From: Trichoplax adhaerens
Taxonomy: Eukaryota; Placozoa; Uniplacotomia; Trichoplacea; Trichoplacidae
Assembly (NCBI RefSeq): GCF_000150275.1
Contig: NW_002060953.1
Span: 1,152,510 to 1,216,509 of the forward strand
Direction: 5' to 3'
Length of the DNA stretch: 64,000 nt
The number at the start of each line of letters is the position of its first letter. Position 1 is the first letter of the stretch. A program made the translations under genes and the position numbers. Of this stretch, positions 28,201 through 39,610 are shown in pieces. Below the pieces are notes generated by a model that was not told the origin of the DNA, did not search any database, and worked only from the letters and a program-made list of their open reading frames with translations.

Positions 28201-30325
28201 TGATATCTTTATTATTTATACTGCAAATCGCTAGTCATTAATATAGCGTAGACCTATAATACGAAATTTGAGTGAAGGGTCATAATTAAAGCCATAAAAT
28301 AAATTATGACAAATCGTATAGCCGTCGTAGCGCTTGCGGTAATTATAAATATGGAAATCATGGAATAAGCAACCTAACTTGGAAAGTAAAGTTAGCTCAC
28401 TTATTTCTTTATCCATGACAGGATGAAGATTATGCAAGGTTAATACTATTTCATCATATTGTTATTTTTATTTACGAAAATGTTATCATTCTTTAAATTT
28501 TGCAATCACAATTGTTATTCATTTGATTTTCTTGCCTATCTTTGAGATTATTTTGCACTTGAAATTGATAATAAGTTTATTCAAGAACAAATCTATCGCC
28601 GTCATTATGTTAACGAACTGTTTTCAATGATAACGTAGCCAATAATAATCAATCAATCATTTGGATTCCCTTAAGCAAGATGAAAAATTCAATTCAGTTA
28701 AATTATTCAAGCAAAAATACAGCTGCATCTATTCAATCATCAATCAATATAATATCTAAAATGTCTAAACAAATAATCACGACAATACATTTCTCTACGA
28801 GCATTAATTTTAAAAATGTCAGGAATTTAATTCATCAACAATAGAATTAAAATTAATTTATCAACCGCGCTTGCTTTGGTACTTATTTCAATGTAATACT
28901 GTAAAAGTCATTAGTTGAAGTTTTATACGTTCGAAGTTATCCCTGAGAGAGATGAACATTGAATCCTGTGATTGATGAATCGATTTGATAACCTTAAGTT
29001 ATAGAATTCGAAATTTTATTCGATTTTTTTTATTTCGATTGGATAATTATAACACCTGAGATAGTAATATCTTGCTTCAGCTGGATTAATTTTCCTTACC
29101 CAATAACTGCTAATCTAAAGTGTTATTGAACATCAACTTGGATTGACTTGGAAAACAACACAAATTCGATTTTTATGCCTCAAATTCCATCAATTTAAAC
29201 TGGGATTGGAATAACTTTAGTCCTTCTCTACTTTAAGTGTATTTTCAATCAATACCAATGTATTGAAATACTTGTTTTGAGGATTAGAATAATTAAAGTC
29301 CACTAAAACCGATTTATAATTATTTCTTTCCCGGCTCCTTTCGGATTACACTTATAATTCGCTGAAAAATCTACAAATTTCATTTCGTATAAATATCTCA
29401 GAATAAGGTGAGAATTCGTCTTTATTATCATAAGGTTGAAATCAGTTCATTGCCAAATTAACCAATTTGTTGGATTTTACTTTGATATGAGTTTGATCTG
29501 TTTGTGCAGTTTTGTTAATTGGATCTTCAACTTGTATTAGCGCAGATGAATAAATTAACTACTAGTATTTTATAAAATTAACTACTAATAATAACATAAT
29601 CAATGTTTCTATTTTGCATTCTCTATAAATATATATTAAATTCTTACTAGTTTAAATTTTGTGTCGTCCTCTAATTAATTATATCTAAAGTATTATTAGG
29701 ATAGCCATTTAGTTAGACTTTACTGTGTTCTACTATATCATTGTTGGGTTATTTTAGCATTAACTTTCAATAGTAAACTCTTACTAACATAATTAATATG
29801 CTGTCTTCTATTAATAACACTCAGCAAATTATTGACTGTGAACAACGTCAGTTACTGAACATGTATGAAATATCTGCCGCAAATTGAATACTAAGTGATA
29901 ATTGATTTTTCTTGTCTTTAGCATTGATTTGGATATTATTCAATTTATTTCCGTCAAATCTCGAGAATTTATAAGAGAAGGTAATTCAATTTCTGAATCA
30001 GTAGGTTGCTATAGATTCCAACCGAACTCTCATTGACTTGAATTTTTCTTGATTTTTGTTTTTATTTAGCTACGGTAGTATTGAAATTCCCGTACGTTCA
30101 AATTTTTTTTGTCTCTTTATTCTCTTTTTTCTTCTGTTGCATGTTAAATATAGAAATTATTCTCGTAAATAGGTTTTGAAAAAATCTTTCCTTTGTCTAT
30201 AACGCTATATCATTTTGATTCTGATTAAATTTCATCCACTTTCACCTTTCTGACTTGGTTACTGTTAATTATCACTATCATTTATAGACTGATTATAATC
30301 AAATTGATCGCGATACCTCTAAATC

Positions 30326-31531
30326 ATGGCAACCTGGCCGATAACTGGCTATTTCTCGCCCAGTGATCATCCCTCCAGTCTACCAACTACTACTTTATCT
30401 TCCATCGCCGACGGAATATGGACAACTTCTGCTTCTAACGCAACTTCAGTACCTTCAAGCAATTACACTTACTATTTACCACCTCAGCTTGTCATCTCGA
30501 CGTGGAATATCGCATTTATTGTCATCTATGCTGCGTTATTAACTATCGGTGTACCCGCTAATATTTTTGTTTTAGTAGTTATTTATCGTTCACCTAAATT
30601 AAAAGGCGTAGCTAATTACTATTTAATCAATTTAATGTATGCTGATCTCCTCGTGTTAAGCATTAATGTACCATTTAGTTTAATTACTGATATTATGCAT
30701 GAAAATCGGCACTATATGCTGGGTAACGCAATATGTAAGCTTTCACCAGCAATTAGTCAAGCATGTTTCTATACTATGTCGTTAACATTGACGATTATTA
30801 GTGTCGATCGTTATTTTCAAGTGGTTTATCCATCGTCAAAATTTTGGATTACCAAATCAGTTGTTCTGGTCATTTCCAGTATATGGCTAATATCGAGCTT
30901 GTTGGTTATTCCAACACTGATCTTTGTCTCTACAGAAAACATACGTGGCATGAAACTTTGTGTTAATTTAATGCCTAGCAATATTCGCTCAGTCTATCGC
31001 CTCTTGGTTGTTATTATTATTTATCTTATACCCTTCGTTATCATGCTATATTGCAATTTTCATATGCTTATTGCTGTTCTACGAACGGGTAAAACAACAT
31101 CTAGTAATCAAATTGCTAATAAAATGAAAAAGCGTGTGATGGTTATTGTAAGTTTAATTATATTGGCATTTGTAGTATGTATTGCACCTAGTCAAATTTA
31201 TAAAATTTTTCTTGAATATTCCGTAATTCGGATATCAGCAGCAACTATAATTAAAATTTCCGTCGTCTGTCGCACTGTCGCCTATTTCGATACTTTAATC
31301 AATCCAATACTTTATGCAGCATTAAATACAAGATTCCGTGAAGGCTGTAAAGATATTACGCATTCTTTTATCAATCGACGATTTACCGCATTACCTGGTG
31401 AAATATCTAGAGCTGATTTAATCCTTCAGACCAAAAATCAATCGTTAGCCATCAAAGAGCTATGTACACCAGCATTGGCGATCACCATTTGCCATGATGA
31501 AATCACAAAAACAACCGATCAATCATGCTAA
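30326..31531 (+). CDS. class A (rhodopsin-type) GPCR, intronless, 401 aa
   Basis: A seven-transmembrane receptor for an unknown ligand; the layout suggests the peptide-receptor branch, but that is inference. The N-terminus (about 60 residues) is Ser/Thr-rich with sequons N38 and N46. Approximate segments: TM1 62-86 (N79), TM2 98-120 (D107), TM3 137-159 ending in D161-R162-Y163, TM4 176-200, TM5 224-247, TM6 270-292 and TM7 312-332 (N326-P327 to Y330). C137 and C212 are the expected disulfide pair. TM6 reads C285-I-A-P288, so the usual Trp of CWxP is replaced. C341 after helix 8 is a possible palmitoylation site, and the tail is about 60 residues. The ATG has G at +4 and begins an uninterrupted frame. 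It is unrelated in detail to the minus-strand GPCR 20 kb away. Confidence 0.95.
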   Translation: MATWPITGYFSPSDHPSSLPTTTLSSIADGIWTTSASNATSVPSSNYTYYLPPQLVISTWNIAFIVIYAALLTIGVPANIFVLVVIYRSPKLKGVANYYLINLMYADLLVLSINVPFSLITDIMHENRHYMLGNAICKLSPAISQACFYTMSLTLTIISVDRYFQVVYPSSKFWITKSVVLVISSIWLISSLLVIPTLIFVSTENIRGMKLCVNLMPSNIRSVYRLLVVIIIYLIPFVIMLYCNFHMLIAVLRTGKTTSSNQIANKMKKRVMVIVSLIILAFVVCIAPSQIYKIFLEYSVIRISAATIIKISVVCRTVAYFDTLINPILYAALNTRFREGCKDITHSFINRRFTALPGEISRADLILQTKNQSLAIKELCTPALAITICHDEITKTTDQSC

Positions 31532-31687
31532 TATCTATCTTATACATCGATTAACTATCACCCTCATCAAATACTTCAGAATGCATTTACAGCATGCATC
31601 TCTTTTCATATTGAACGCCAAAGATTTCAAGAAAGATAGAAGTTTCTGCTAGCTAATGTATTATAATAATATTTACTGTCGTGAATG

Positions 31688-31693
31688 AATAAA
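31688..31693 (+). promoter_or_regulatory. candidate poly(A) signal of the plus-strand GPCR
   Basis: AATAAA lies about 157 bases after the stop codon. It is the first canonical hexamer in the likely 3' UTR. Confidence 0.4.
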
Positions 31694-31699
31694 GAAAAC

Positions 31700-34600
31700 A
31701 TGCAAATGATATGTATATTGACTTGTATTTCCTTATAGATAAGAGAAAGAAGGCACAAACTAAAATTTTATTTGGGAAATAATCAATTATTGATTATTGT
31801 CAAAGAATACTTTATATATGTTTGCGTAGACCACGTAGATCCCGTTATTTTATAAAATGGATTACGTAAGACCGCTGTACTAATTTTTATCCTGCTTAAG
31901 TGGCCATAAAACTTAACTATGAAGAAAACATCAAGGTTTTTACCTTAATAAAGCATATTGGTTAAAATCGCTCCTGAAATAATGCCGTATTAGAATACAG
32001 ACTGTTAATAAGAGAATGAATAAGTCGAATATTTAATTCATGGTTAGCCGGGCTTAAAGCGAATAACGCCGATTTAATTTGGTAAAAAATCAAATATGAT
32101 CAGGATTTCATTTGAATATTTGACTTGGCTTTGTTCTTTAATGATGAATATGAAAATTTCCTATAATAAAGATTTATTGTTACATCCTTCTGTATAGGAT
32201 AGAATACTATGTCTTAAATATATTTAGGAATATTGAGCTAATTATTTTTTATTTTGAGTAGAATCTACATTAATGTTAGTTCTCGTTTTAGAAATATTAG
32301 ATGCGTGTATTATACTTTAAGATTTCTTATTCAATGTTAATATATAAAAATTGATTATGATCTTAATGTTACGTGTATTGTATCAAAACTAGCGGCTATG
32401 AGAAATCTTGATGAGTAAAATATCTTCTATATTATACGTTGTTACGTTAATGAGAATATTCTCATACTTTAAATACTTGATAGTAAATGATCAAATCATT
32501 CTTGAAGCGTATTTTATCTGATAGTTAGTCTAAAAATTCATTTTAAGAGTTAAGATGAAGGTAAATCAGTCTTAGTTTCATCGTACGTGATGATTTTTAT
32601 GTCGTATGTACTTGCACGGTCTGAACTCAAATGAAGTTAATATGAATGCTTTAACTATTTCTAGAATTAGATACTATTTAGACGAGAGAATAACTTTTCA
32701 ATTAAGTGTTTGTTTTAAATCGATCATTTGCAGCTTGGTCTTCTTTATCGATGAGATAGAGAAGGACTTTATAATAATTATGCCAAAATATGGCGGCAAA
32801 TTGTAGTAATGGCTTTGAGATTGTATTCCCGAAATCTTTGTAATACTCATTCAATTCTGCCTTAGTAGACAGTGAAAGCTTTTTTGAGCAAATGTGATTA
32901 GAAAATTATTCTAGTCTCGACTATAATACATACGTAATTCAATTTACATGACACCTGCTTTAAAATTGTAATTAAACGTGAAAGAATAGAATTTTGTTTT
33001 AATATCAATAAAGCATTAATGCTTAAGTTCATTAATATGGAGGCAGACTATCCAATCTGGACGCATTAATATGGCTGACGATTTTAATGTTTGTGCAGAC
33101 ATGGATAAAATTTTAAATCTACCTGTGTATCGTGTCATAGTATTGCATTTTGAGAAACAAAGAAGGATAATATGTATTTCAATAGCGTATCCGATGTATA
33201 TCCATCCATATGCTTATACTGTAATTTTAAAGTAAAGAACAATTTGGAGCTGAGATTGTATATCATAAAAGCGATCATTGCGGATAAGAAATGGCAAATA
33301 CTCAGCTGCACTCTGTCTATTTGAGACTATTGTAAATAATTCTATCACAGACTTTAAAATATATTAAAACAATTATTTATGATCAATCATCTTATCATGA
33401 AATGGATGTCTGTAAAATTTGAATAGCTTCAAAATTACTTCAAATTTCATTATGGTCATGATGAATTAAAAGAATTAGGCTAAATTTTATCAGATTAGTA
33501 TTAGCAAAAATAGCGTCCAGCGTTACATCTGTGAGCACTACGGTAATAATTGTTAGTATAGAAAATTAATGAGGTGAAATCGACGTAGAAAAAAATGTAC
33601 CATTGCTTTTAATAGAGTGAGTAGCGATTATTACTGTATAATTATTCTTTCTTCTCTGAAAAGTAGAATATTGAAACATATACTCACTATCCCTCACAGT
33701 ATGCTTTTAGTTCAATATTTGCCCAAATCTTCATTTATAAGGGTGCGATTCTATCACTTCCATCATTAGTCAGTAGATTATAATTATCTGGACTCGTTTG
33801 TGCGGCATTATCGATTTTAACCTTATGATGTGCATAGACAAAACATCTATTGATATTTATGTTTATACCCTATATTATACTTAAGATTTTAATGACCATT
33901 AAAATTATTGAGTCATCAGATGCGCAAGAGAACAAAGACGGATATCAGAATTGTTTTTTTATTTGGTTTCTTTACCAAATTTATAAATTATGATTTGGTC
34001 AATTCGTAACCGGTATAATGAGTAATTTGTAGGAAATAATATTACACCACTGTTAATTCTTGAATCTTTAACTGAAAAAAGTTAGGTGTATAGCGGTTCC
34101 TAAATGATTGTGATCTAATGACAGCGACATAATATATTAATGTACTCATTTAAGCCTCAAATCAGAATCATGAAGTATACACCTTGTAGTTGCGTAATAA
34201 GTAGCAATAACATTTCCTGAAAGCATGCTGTCTAAATTGTCGGAGGGTAATGATGACTCCAATTTGAATCATTCAAATTTCCCAAATTTGTTGCCAGATA
34301 TCGATAATTTATATATTTAAAATGAATTTACACCTACCGCTTTGGACGTTACGGTAAATTGTCTACATTACTCTAGAAGTAACTAGAAATGCATTCTGAT
34401 AATATCACACAATACTATACTAATATATATGCAACTCTAATGATTAGTTTTAATTGGGATTTTACCAAAGAATTGCAATGACGATATAGAGTCTACAACA
34501 TTTAGAAAGGTGGGTTTACAGCTTGTATTAACTCTCTTTGTAACTAATACGGACCTTTATAATCTGGTGATTAGACACAGGCAGATATCAATTTGTTGAC

Positions 34601-36440
34601 TTAGGCTGCTTTAGCTGCATTGTTTTGAAACTAATTAACGGTTGAAATTCCTGTTTCGTGATTGCTGATATGAGCTACCGGCAATTTTGGGTTTTATTGC
34701 AAAGAAAGGGCTCGAAATGAAATAAACTTGATTGATATAGAATAAAATTAGTAACATACGATATTGAATGATGTTTACGTGATTTTATAACCTTTGATCC
34801 CTCTACTATTTTATTTTTAACTAAAAGTTATTCAGGTTGCAATAAAGAATCATATTATGTTAAGTCTAGCGATTGAGAAATGCATTTCCAATACTGTAAA
34901 ATAATACGAGATATCAATGTAGCAAAACTATTGTAAAATAGCATTATTCCACTTTTGTTTGATGATTGGTAGCGAAAGTATAAGGCCAGTCTGTTATGAC
35001 TGTAACATTATTCTAGCGGTCTATCTTAGGAGATTATGTACTAGAGTTGTACGCCGTTCAATGTGATTACACCTACTTAGATACCCTTGATTTCAGGTTG
35101 CTTATTTATTGCTAAGAGTTTAAGATTTACTGCTAGTCTGTAACTAGATGTAATTTCTAACGGATAAATGAGGTATAACTGACAATTATGATATTCTGTA
35201 ATATAGACTATTGTTATTTTCTTGTCCATTTTAATTTCTGTAATCTGTGGTTAAATTAGTCAGGATACCTAGGTATTCGTTTTGTAAATGTACTGTCATT
35301 TTAAATAAAGTGCGCAGTATATCATTTATATTTTAACCGTGCATAATCGAGCTGTTTTACAAAATTAGAATGAAACTATTAAAGCATAGTAGCAATGGAC
35401 ATCGAAATTAGCTTTAGCTTCCCGCTTGCCTAATCTCGTTGGAAGTATGATAACATACCAATAGATTTATAGACAGATTCCAAGCAACCATTCAAACAAA
35501 GTGACAGATTTAATTGTTTACTACACGTAGTTTGATTTTAATTAGCAAATAGCAACGTGCTGATCTCAATCTATGATGAAAAGCCGATAGTAAATAAAAA
35601 AATCACTGTCGTCAAATTACGGTTGTCTAAGAATAATGACGAAAATGGACGGATGAGTGATTACTTGGAATTTTTAAATTCGCGAAAGTTCACGTCGTAT
35701 TTTTTGAATCTGTTTATTTTGAATTTGCTAGCTGCTAGGACCGCCTTAAGTTCATTACTGATAAATTGATATTATCATTTTACTATGCTTGAAAATTGAT
35801 GGCCGTTATTAATCTGTTTAGGACAACAAGCCCTTTCAATATTATTATCGTAATGCAATCATATTATATACTTTCATTGGATACCCGTATCAATATTACT
35901 GGATTAAGTTGTACTTTTGCTGGTTTTGTATTTCTAGGGATAGGATGGATTTACCAACCTCAATGATTATCTAGATCATTAGAAATCGCCAACATCACGT
36001 GTCGTCCATGTTATTCGTTGCTTTTCATGCTAATGGAAATATTCAATAGTCGCCTACTTTTATAACTACATCGTCTACATAATTGTTTGTTAAGCCTATT
36101 CGATGATGATAAATGGAGCAACTCATTCTTGTTCAAAACTCTCTCGATTTCTAATAGTAGTTGATGATAGTTGGAAGGATATGTAATATCTGTTTGTTGA
36201 TTTTCCTACGCAATATGGGGAAGAAAAGAGTAAGCGGACTATTCATGCGTTTTGAAAGTTTTATTGATGCGTTGCACATGCTATAATTTAGTGTTACAAC
36301 AGAGTATCCTGCTGGGAATGATTGAGCAGATTGACTTTACTGTATGTACTGTGGATTTCAAGTCATTGACAACGCTAGACAGAAATCATGTTTGGTGCAG
36401 AATTGGCGACATATTGCATGAGTTGTCGTTTTGTAATTCG
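31700..36440. other. gene-poor AT-rich sequence
   Basis: No supported gene. Open frames of 60-77 codons (32606-32806, 35557-35769, 36252-36485) lack recognisable domains, and two of them need a non-ATG start. A short palindrome (AATTTGAAT/ATTCAAATT) lies at 34261-34279. No tandem array is seen before 36.44 kb. Confidence 0.5.
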
Positions 36441-36445
36441 ATAGC

Positions 36446-36606
36446 GTATAATAACCTGTTTAAAATATTATCCATATCGACATGAAAGTAACTGTCCAAT
36501 AATAACCTGTTTAAATATTATCCTAATCGACATGAAAGAAACTGTCCAATAATAACCTGTTTAAAATATTATCCTTATCGACATGAAAGAAACTGTCCAA
36601 TAATGT
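36446..36606 (+). repeat. tandem repeat, unit about 51 bp, 3 copies
   Basis: Each unit contains AATAATAACCTGTTTAAA, then TATTATCC, then TCGACATGAAAG and AACTGTCC, with only scattered differences. This is the leftmost array of a 3-kb cluster. Confidence 0.85.
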
Positions 36607-36939
36607 GCTTATGCCAGCTTCAAGTGAGTGAGTAGTGGAATAAAGTGCCGTCTATTTGCCACCGAAGTAAGGCGGACTATTTTTCAGTCGTTTCTTGTTG
36701 CAAGGCTCGCTTTGGAACCTACTCGCATTTTAACCCATCGCTTTGTCCTTCTTTTGAATATGTTCGGTCCTAGAGATAGAAATAAAGTATGTCTATTTTC
36801 GTTGTTAATATCACCGGTCATAGAGGTCCAGTATACCGTACAAAAATGATTGGTCAAGTCCAAAAGCTACAGTTCCAAATTAAGCAGGATTCAGAAGACA
36901 GTAGGCAGCACACTGGTCGAGATACTGTATCAAGTACTT

Positions 36940-37156
36940 TACTGTATTATTGATCAATATCAGCGGTCATCTAAAGTATTTTTTCAATCAAGTATTTATT
37001 ACTAATATCACCGGTCATCAAAAAGTATTTTTTCAATCAAGTATGTATCATCAATATCACCAATCATCAAAAAGTATTTTTTCAATCAAGTATGGACTAT
37101 TAATATCACTGATCATGAAAGTAGTTTACTATTAATATCACTGGTCATAAAAGTAT
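36940..37156 (+). repeat. tandem repeat, unit about 50 bp, 4-5 copies
   Basis: The unit contains AATATCACCGGTCAT followed by AAAGTATTTTTTCAATCAAG. Later copies are shorter and diverged. The AATATC-CC-GGTCAT core also occurs in the neighbouring 68-bp array and at 36805, so the arrays are related. Confidence 0.85.
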
Positions 37157-37200
37157 GTAGTTTTGCCCTTCAAGTGCAAAAGTATTTTTGTACTTCTAAA

Positions 37201-37279
37201 CGCATTGATGGCACTGTCAATAAAGTATTCTAAGCTACCCATGTAGGCCATGTCGCATACTGTATATCGACATGGGCAC
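37201..37279 (+). repeat. left flanking direct repeat with hairpin
   Basis: The segment begins CGCATTGATGG, contains GTCAATAAAGTATT and CTACCCATGTAG, and ends at CGACATGGGCACC. It carries CCATGTCG (37248-37255) and CGACATGG (37268-37275), an 8-bp hairpin. A near copy lies at 37961-38045, on the other side of the satellite block. Confidence 0.8.
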
Positions 37280-37955
37280 CATTATTTTTATGGTGAATAT
37301 CAATGGTCATAGAGGTACAGTAGACAAAAAGGAGTTTTGACGTTGAAATGGATTGGGCACCATTATGATGAATATCGCCGGTCATAGAGGTACAGTAGAC
37401 AAAAGTAGTTTTATCGTCGGTCATAGCGGTACGCTAGACAAAAGTAGTTTTATCGTCGGTCATAGAGGTACGCTAGACAAAAGTAGTTTTATCGCCGGTT
37501 ATAGAGGTACAGAAGACAAAAAGGAGTTTTGACGTTGAAATGGATTGGGCACCATTATGGTGAATATCTCAGTTCATAGAGTAGACGAAAAGGAGTTTTG
37601 ACATTGAAATGGATTGGGCACCGTTATGGTGAATATCTCCGGTCATAGAGTAGACAAGAAGGAGTTTTGACATTGAAATGGATTGGGCACCATTATGGTG
37701 AATATCTCAGGTCATAGAGTAGACAACAAGGAGTTTTGACATTGAAATGGATTGGGCACCATTATGGTGAATATCTCAGGTCATAGAGTAGACAAAAAGG
37801 AGTTTTGACATTGAAATGGATTGGGCACCATTATGGTGAATATCTCCGGTCATAGAGTAGACAAGAAGGAGTTTTGACATTGAAATGGATTGGGCACCAT
37901 TTTGGTGAATATCTGCGGTCATAGAGGTACAGTAGACAAAATGGAGTTTTGCCGG
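37275..37955 (+). repeat. satellite block, about 68-bp main unit with a 41-bp sub-array
   Basis: The main unit runs GAAATGGATTGGGCACC, TATGGTGAATATC, GGTCATAGAG, GTAGACAAAAAGGAGTTTTGAC. About seven to nine units are present. Between about 37385 and 37500 a shorter unit (GGTCATAGAGGTACGCTAGA and AAAGTAGTTTTATCG, about 41 bp) is itself repeated about three times. Short open frames on either strand are by-products of the repeat. Confidence 0.9.
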
Positions 37956-37960
37956 TTTAG

Positions 37961-38045
37961 CGCATTCATGCCACAGTCAATAAAGTATTTTAAACTACCC
38001 ATGTAGACCATGTCGCCTAGTGTATACAGTAGGCGACATGGGCAC
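37961..38045 (+). repeat. right flanking direct repeat with longer hairpin
   Basis: This is a near copy of 37201-37279. The hairpin is longer here: CCATGTCGCCT (38008-38018) pairs exactly with AGGCGACATGG (38031-38041) around a 12-nt, nearly palindromic loop. The two copies are in direct orientation about 760 bp apart. Confidence 0.85.
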
Positions 38046-38670
38046 CGTCCTGGTCAATATCACCAGCGTATTCCAGTCCCCAAGCTACAGTTCCAAGTTA
38101 GGAAGGATTGTGGTTACAGTACTAAGCACGGTGTGCCCTTGATCCCATGGATGGCCAACTACAGTGTATAGTACTGTAGTGTACAGTGTACAGTACTGGA
38201 GTCGAAAGCGTCTACTGGACTCGCCACGAAATTGACTTGGGATGAGACGCACAGCAGTTGAAGTACTGCAACAAGGCTGCGCTGAATTGGAGCTTTCCTT
38301 GCGGCAGCCATTTTCGCCATCGAGTTGATCAAGTCAAGAGCCGAGGTTAAAATTGCTGTCTTATTAGGCCTAGGTAATGCTAATAATTTAAAATTGGATC
38401 ATTTCTACTGAGTAGGAATCAGTTGATCCGTTGATCCATTTCATGTAGTACCCTGTCCAATCAGTTGACGATGACAACTCAACGTTGGGGATGAGCTTGA
38501 TATGTATTTTAGGATATACTTGATTCGTTGTCCATGTCATGGTAAAAGTACAACATCAGCTTGCTACAATATCATCATCAGTCCATCAAGCAGACGATGG
38601 ATGAATCAAGAGTTGGGATTGATTTTAATTGACTTTGATGGCGAGTAGCCTTCGTGGACTCGACTGAAAT
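38046..38670. other. spacer between arrays, no gene seen
   Basis: The sequence is less AT-rich than the left half of the window. It includes overlapping TACTGTA/TACAGT palindromic words at about 38163-38202. No open frame or domain is recognised. Confidence 0.5.
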
Positions 38671-38674
38671 GGAT

Positions 38675-39299
38675 ACGTATTGAGATTGATATCCATGGCT
38701 AGGGTTGCCATCGATTTACGATATTTTCACTTGCAACATGGTAACGATCTAATGACAAAATGAAATCAATTTCCCTCTTAGCAATGGATTGAGATTGACA
38801 TCCATGGCTAGGGTTGCCAGAAGACTCGATCGGCGATACTTTCACTGAAATCAATTTCCCTCTTAGCAATGGATTGAGATTGACATCCATGGCTAGGGTT
38901 GCCAGAGGACTCGATCGGCGATACTTTCACGTACAACATGGTAGCCATCCAATGACAAAATGAAATCAATTTCCCTCTTAGCAATGGATTGAGATTGACA
39001 TCCATGGCTAGGGTTGCCAGAAGACTCGATCGGCGATACTTTCACTGAAATCAATTTCCCTCATAGCAATGGATTGAGATTGACATCCATGGCTAGGGTT
39101 GCCAGAGGACTCGATCGGCGATACTTTCACGTACAACATGGTAGCCATCCAATGACAAAATGAAATCAATTTCCCTCTTAGCAATGGATTGAGATTGACA
39201 TCCAACGCTAGGGTTGCCAGAGGACTCGATCGGCGATACTTTCACGTACAACATGGTAACCATCAAATGACAAAATGAAATCAATTTCCCTCTTAGCAA
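38675..39299 (+). repeat. higher-order tandem repeat, alternating 115- and 85-bp units
   Basis: The motif TCCATGGCTAGGGTTGCC recurs with starts at 38692, 38801, 38886, 39001 and 39086, and in a variant form at 39201, giving spacings of 109, 85, 115, 85 and 115. The long units carry a 30-bp insert (from GTACAACATGG to CAATGACAAAA) that the short units lack, so the real period is a 200-bp pair. The array ends about 310 bp upstream of the GTF2F2 start codon. Minus-strand frames of about 65 codons here are repeat artefacts. Confidence 0.92.
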
Positions 39300-39610
39300 T
39301 AATGAAGCGTCGATCTTACATTTTATTACGGGAAGATTAGAGATGACAGGATCATTTCATTTTATTTTCCTTTTATTGGCTCGTATTGCAATCCTACCAT
39401 CAACATCTCTCCACTTTAATATCGATTAAAATACTGTCTTTGCGTTAATAGTTCAATTTTGTCAAACTTGGCAATCGACTTATTTCGTATACTACAAAAA
39501 ACTCTGCTAACGGTGTTTACTTTTTTTCTTGACTTTGATCATACCACAGAAACCATCTCTAGGATAAAACAGCGTTGATTATACTCCAGTCGATACATAG
39601 AAATAATAGA

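Larger units (their letters stand above)
10744..30325. other. about 19.5 kb without a recognisable gene
   Basis: The stretch is AT-rich with frequent stops in all frames. The longest open frames (123 codons on the minus strand at 25706-26077; 86 codons minus at 26804-27064; 83 codons minus at 11394-11645) are about the length expected by chance at this base composition and match no family I know. Exon-like islands with fair splice borders (12355-12428 and 20213-20299) are listed as findings only. Short hairpins occur at 12832-12853, 17968-17986 and 25239-25257. I see no tandem array, tRNA or rRNA. Genes with short, diverged exons could have been missed. Confidence 0.5.

Noticed and set aside
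38699-39299. Several 63-68-codon minus-strand frames sharing one peptide
   Set aside because: By-products of the 115/85-bp array; each is cut by the next unit because 85 and 115 are not multiples of three.
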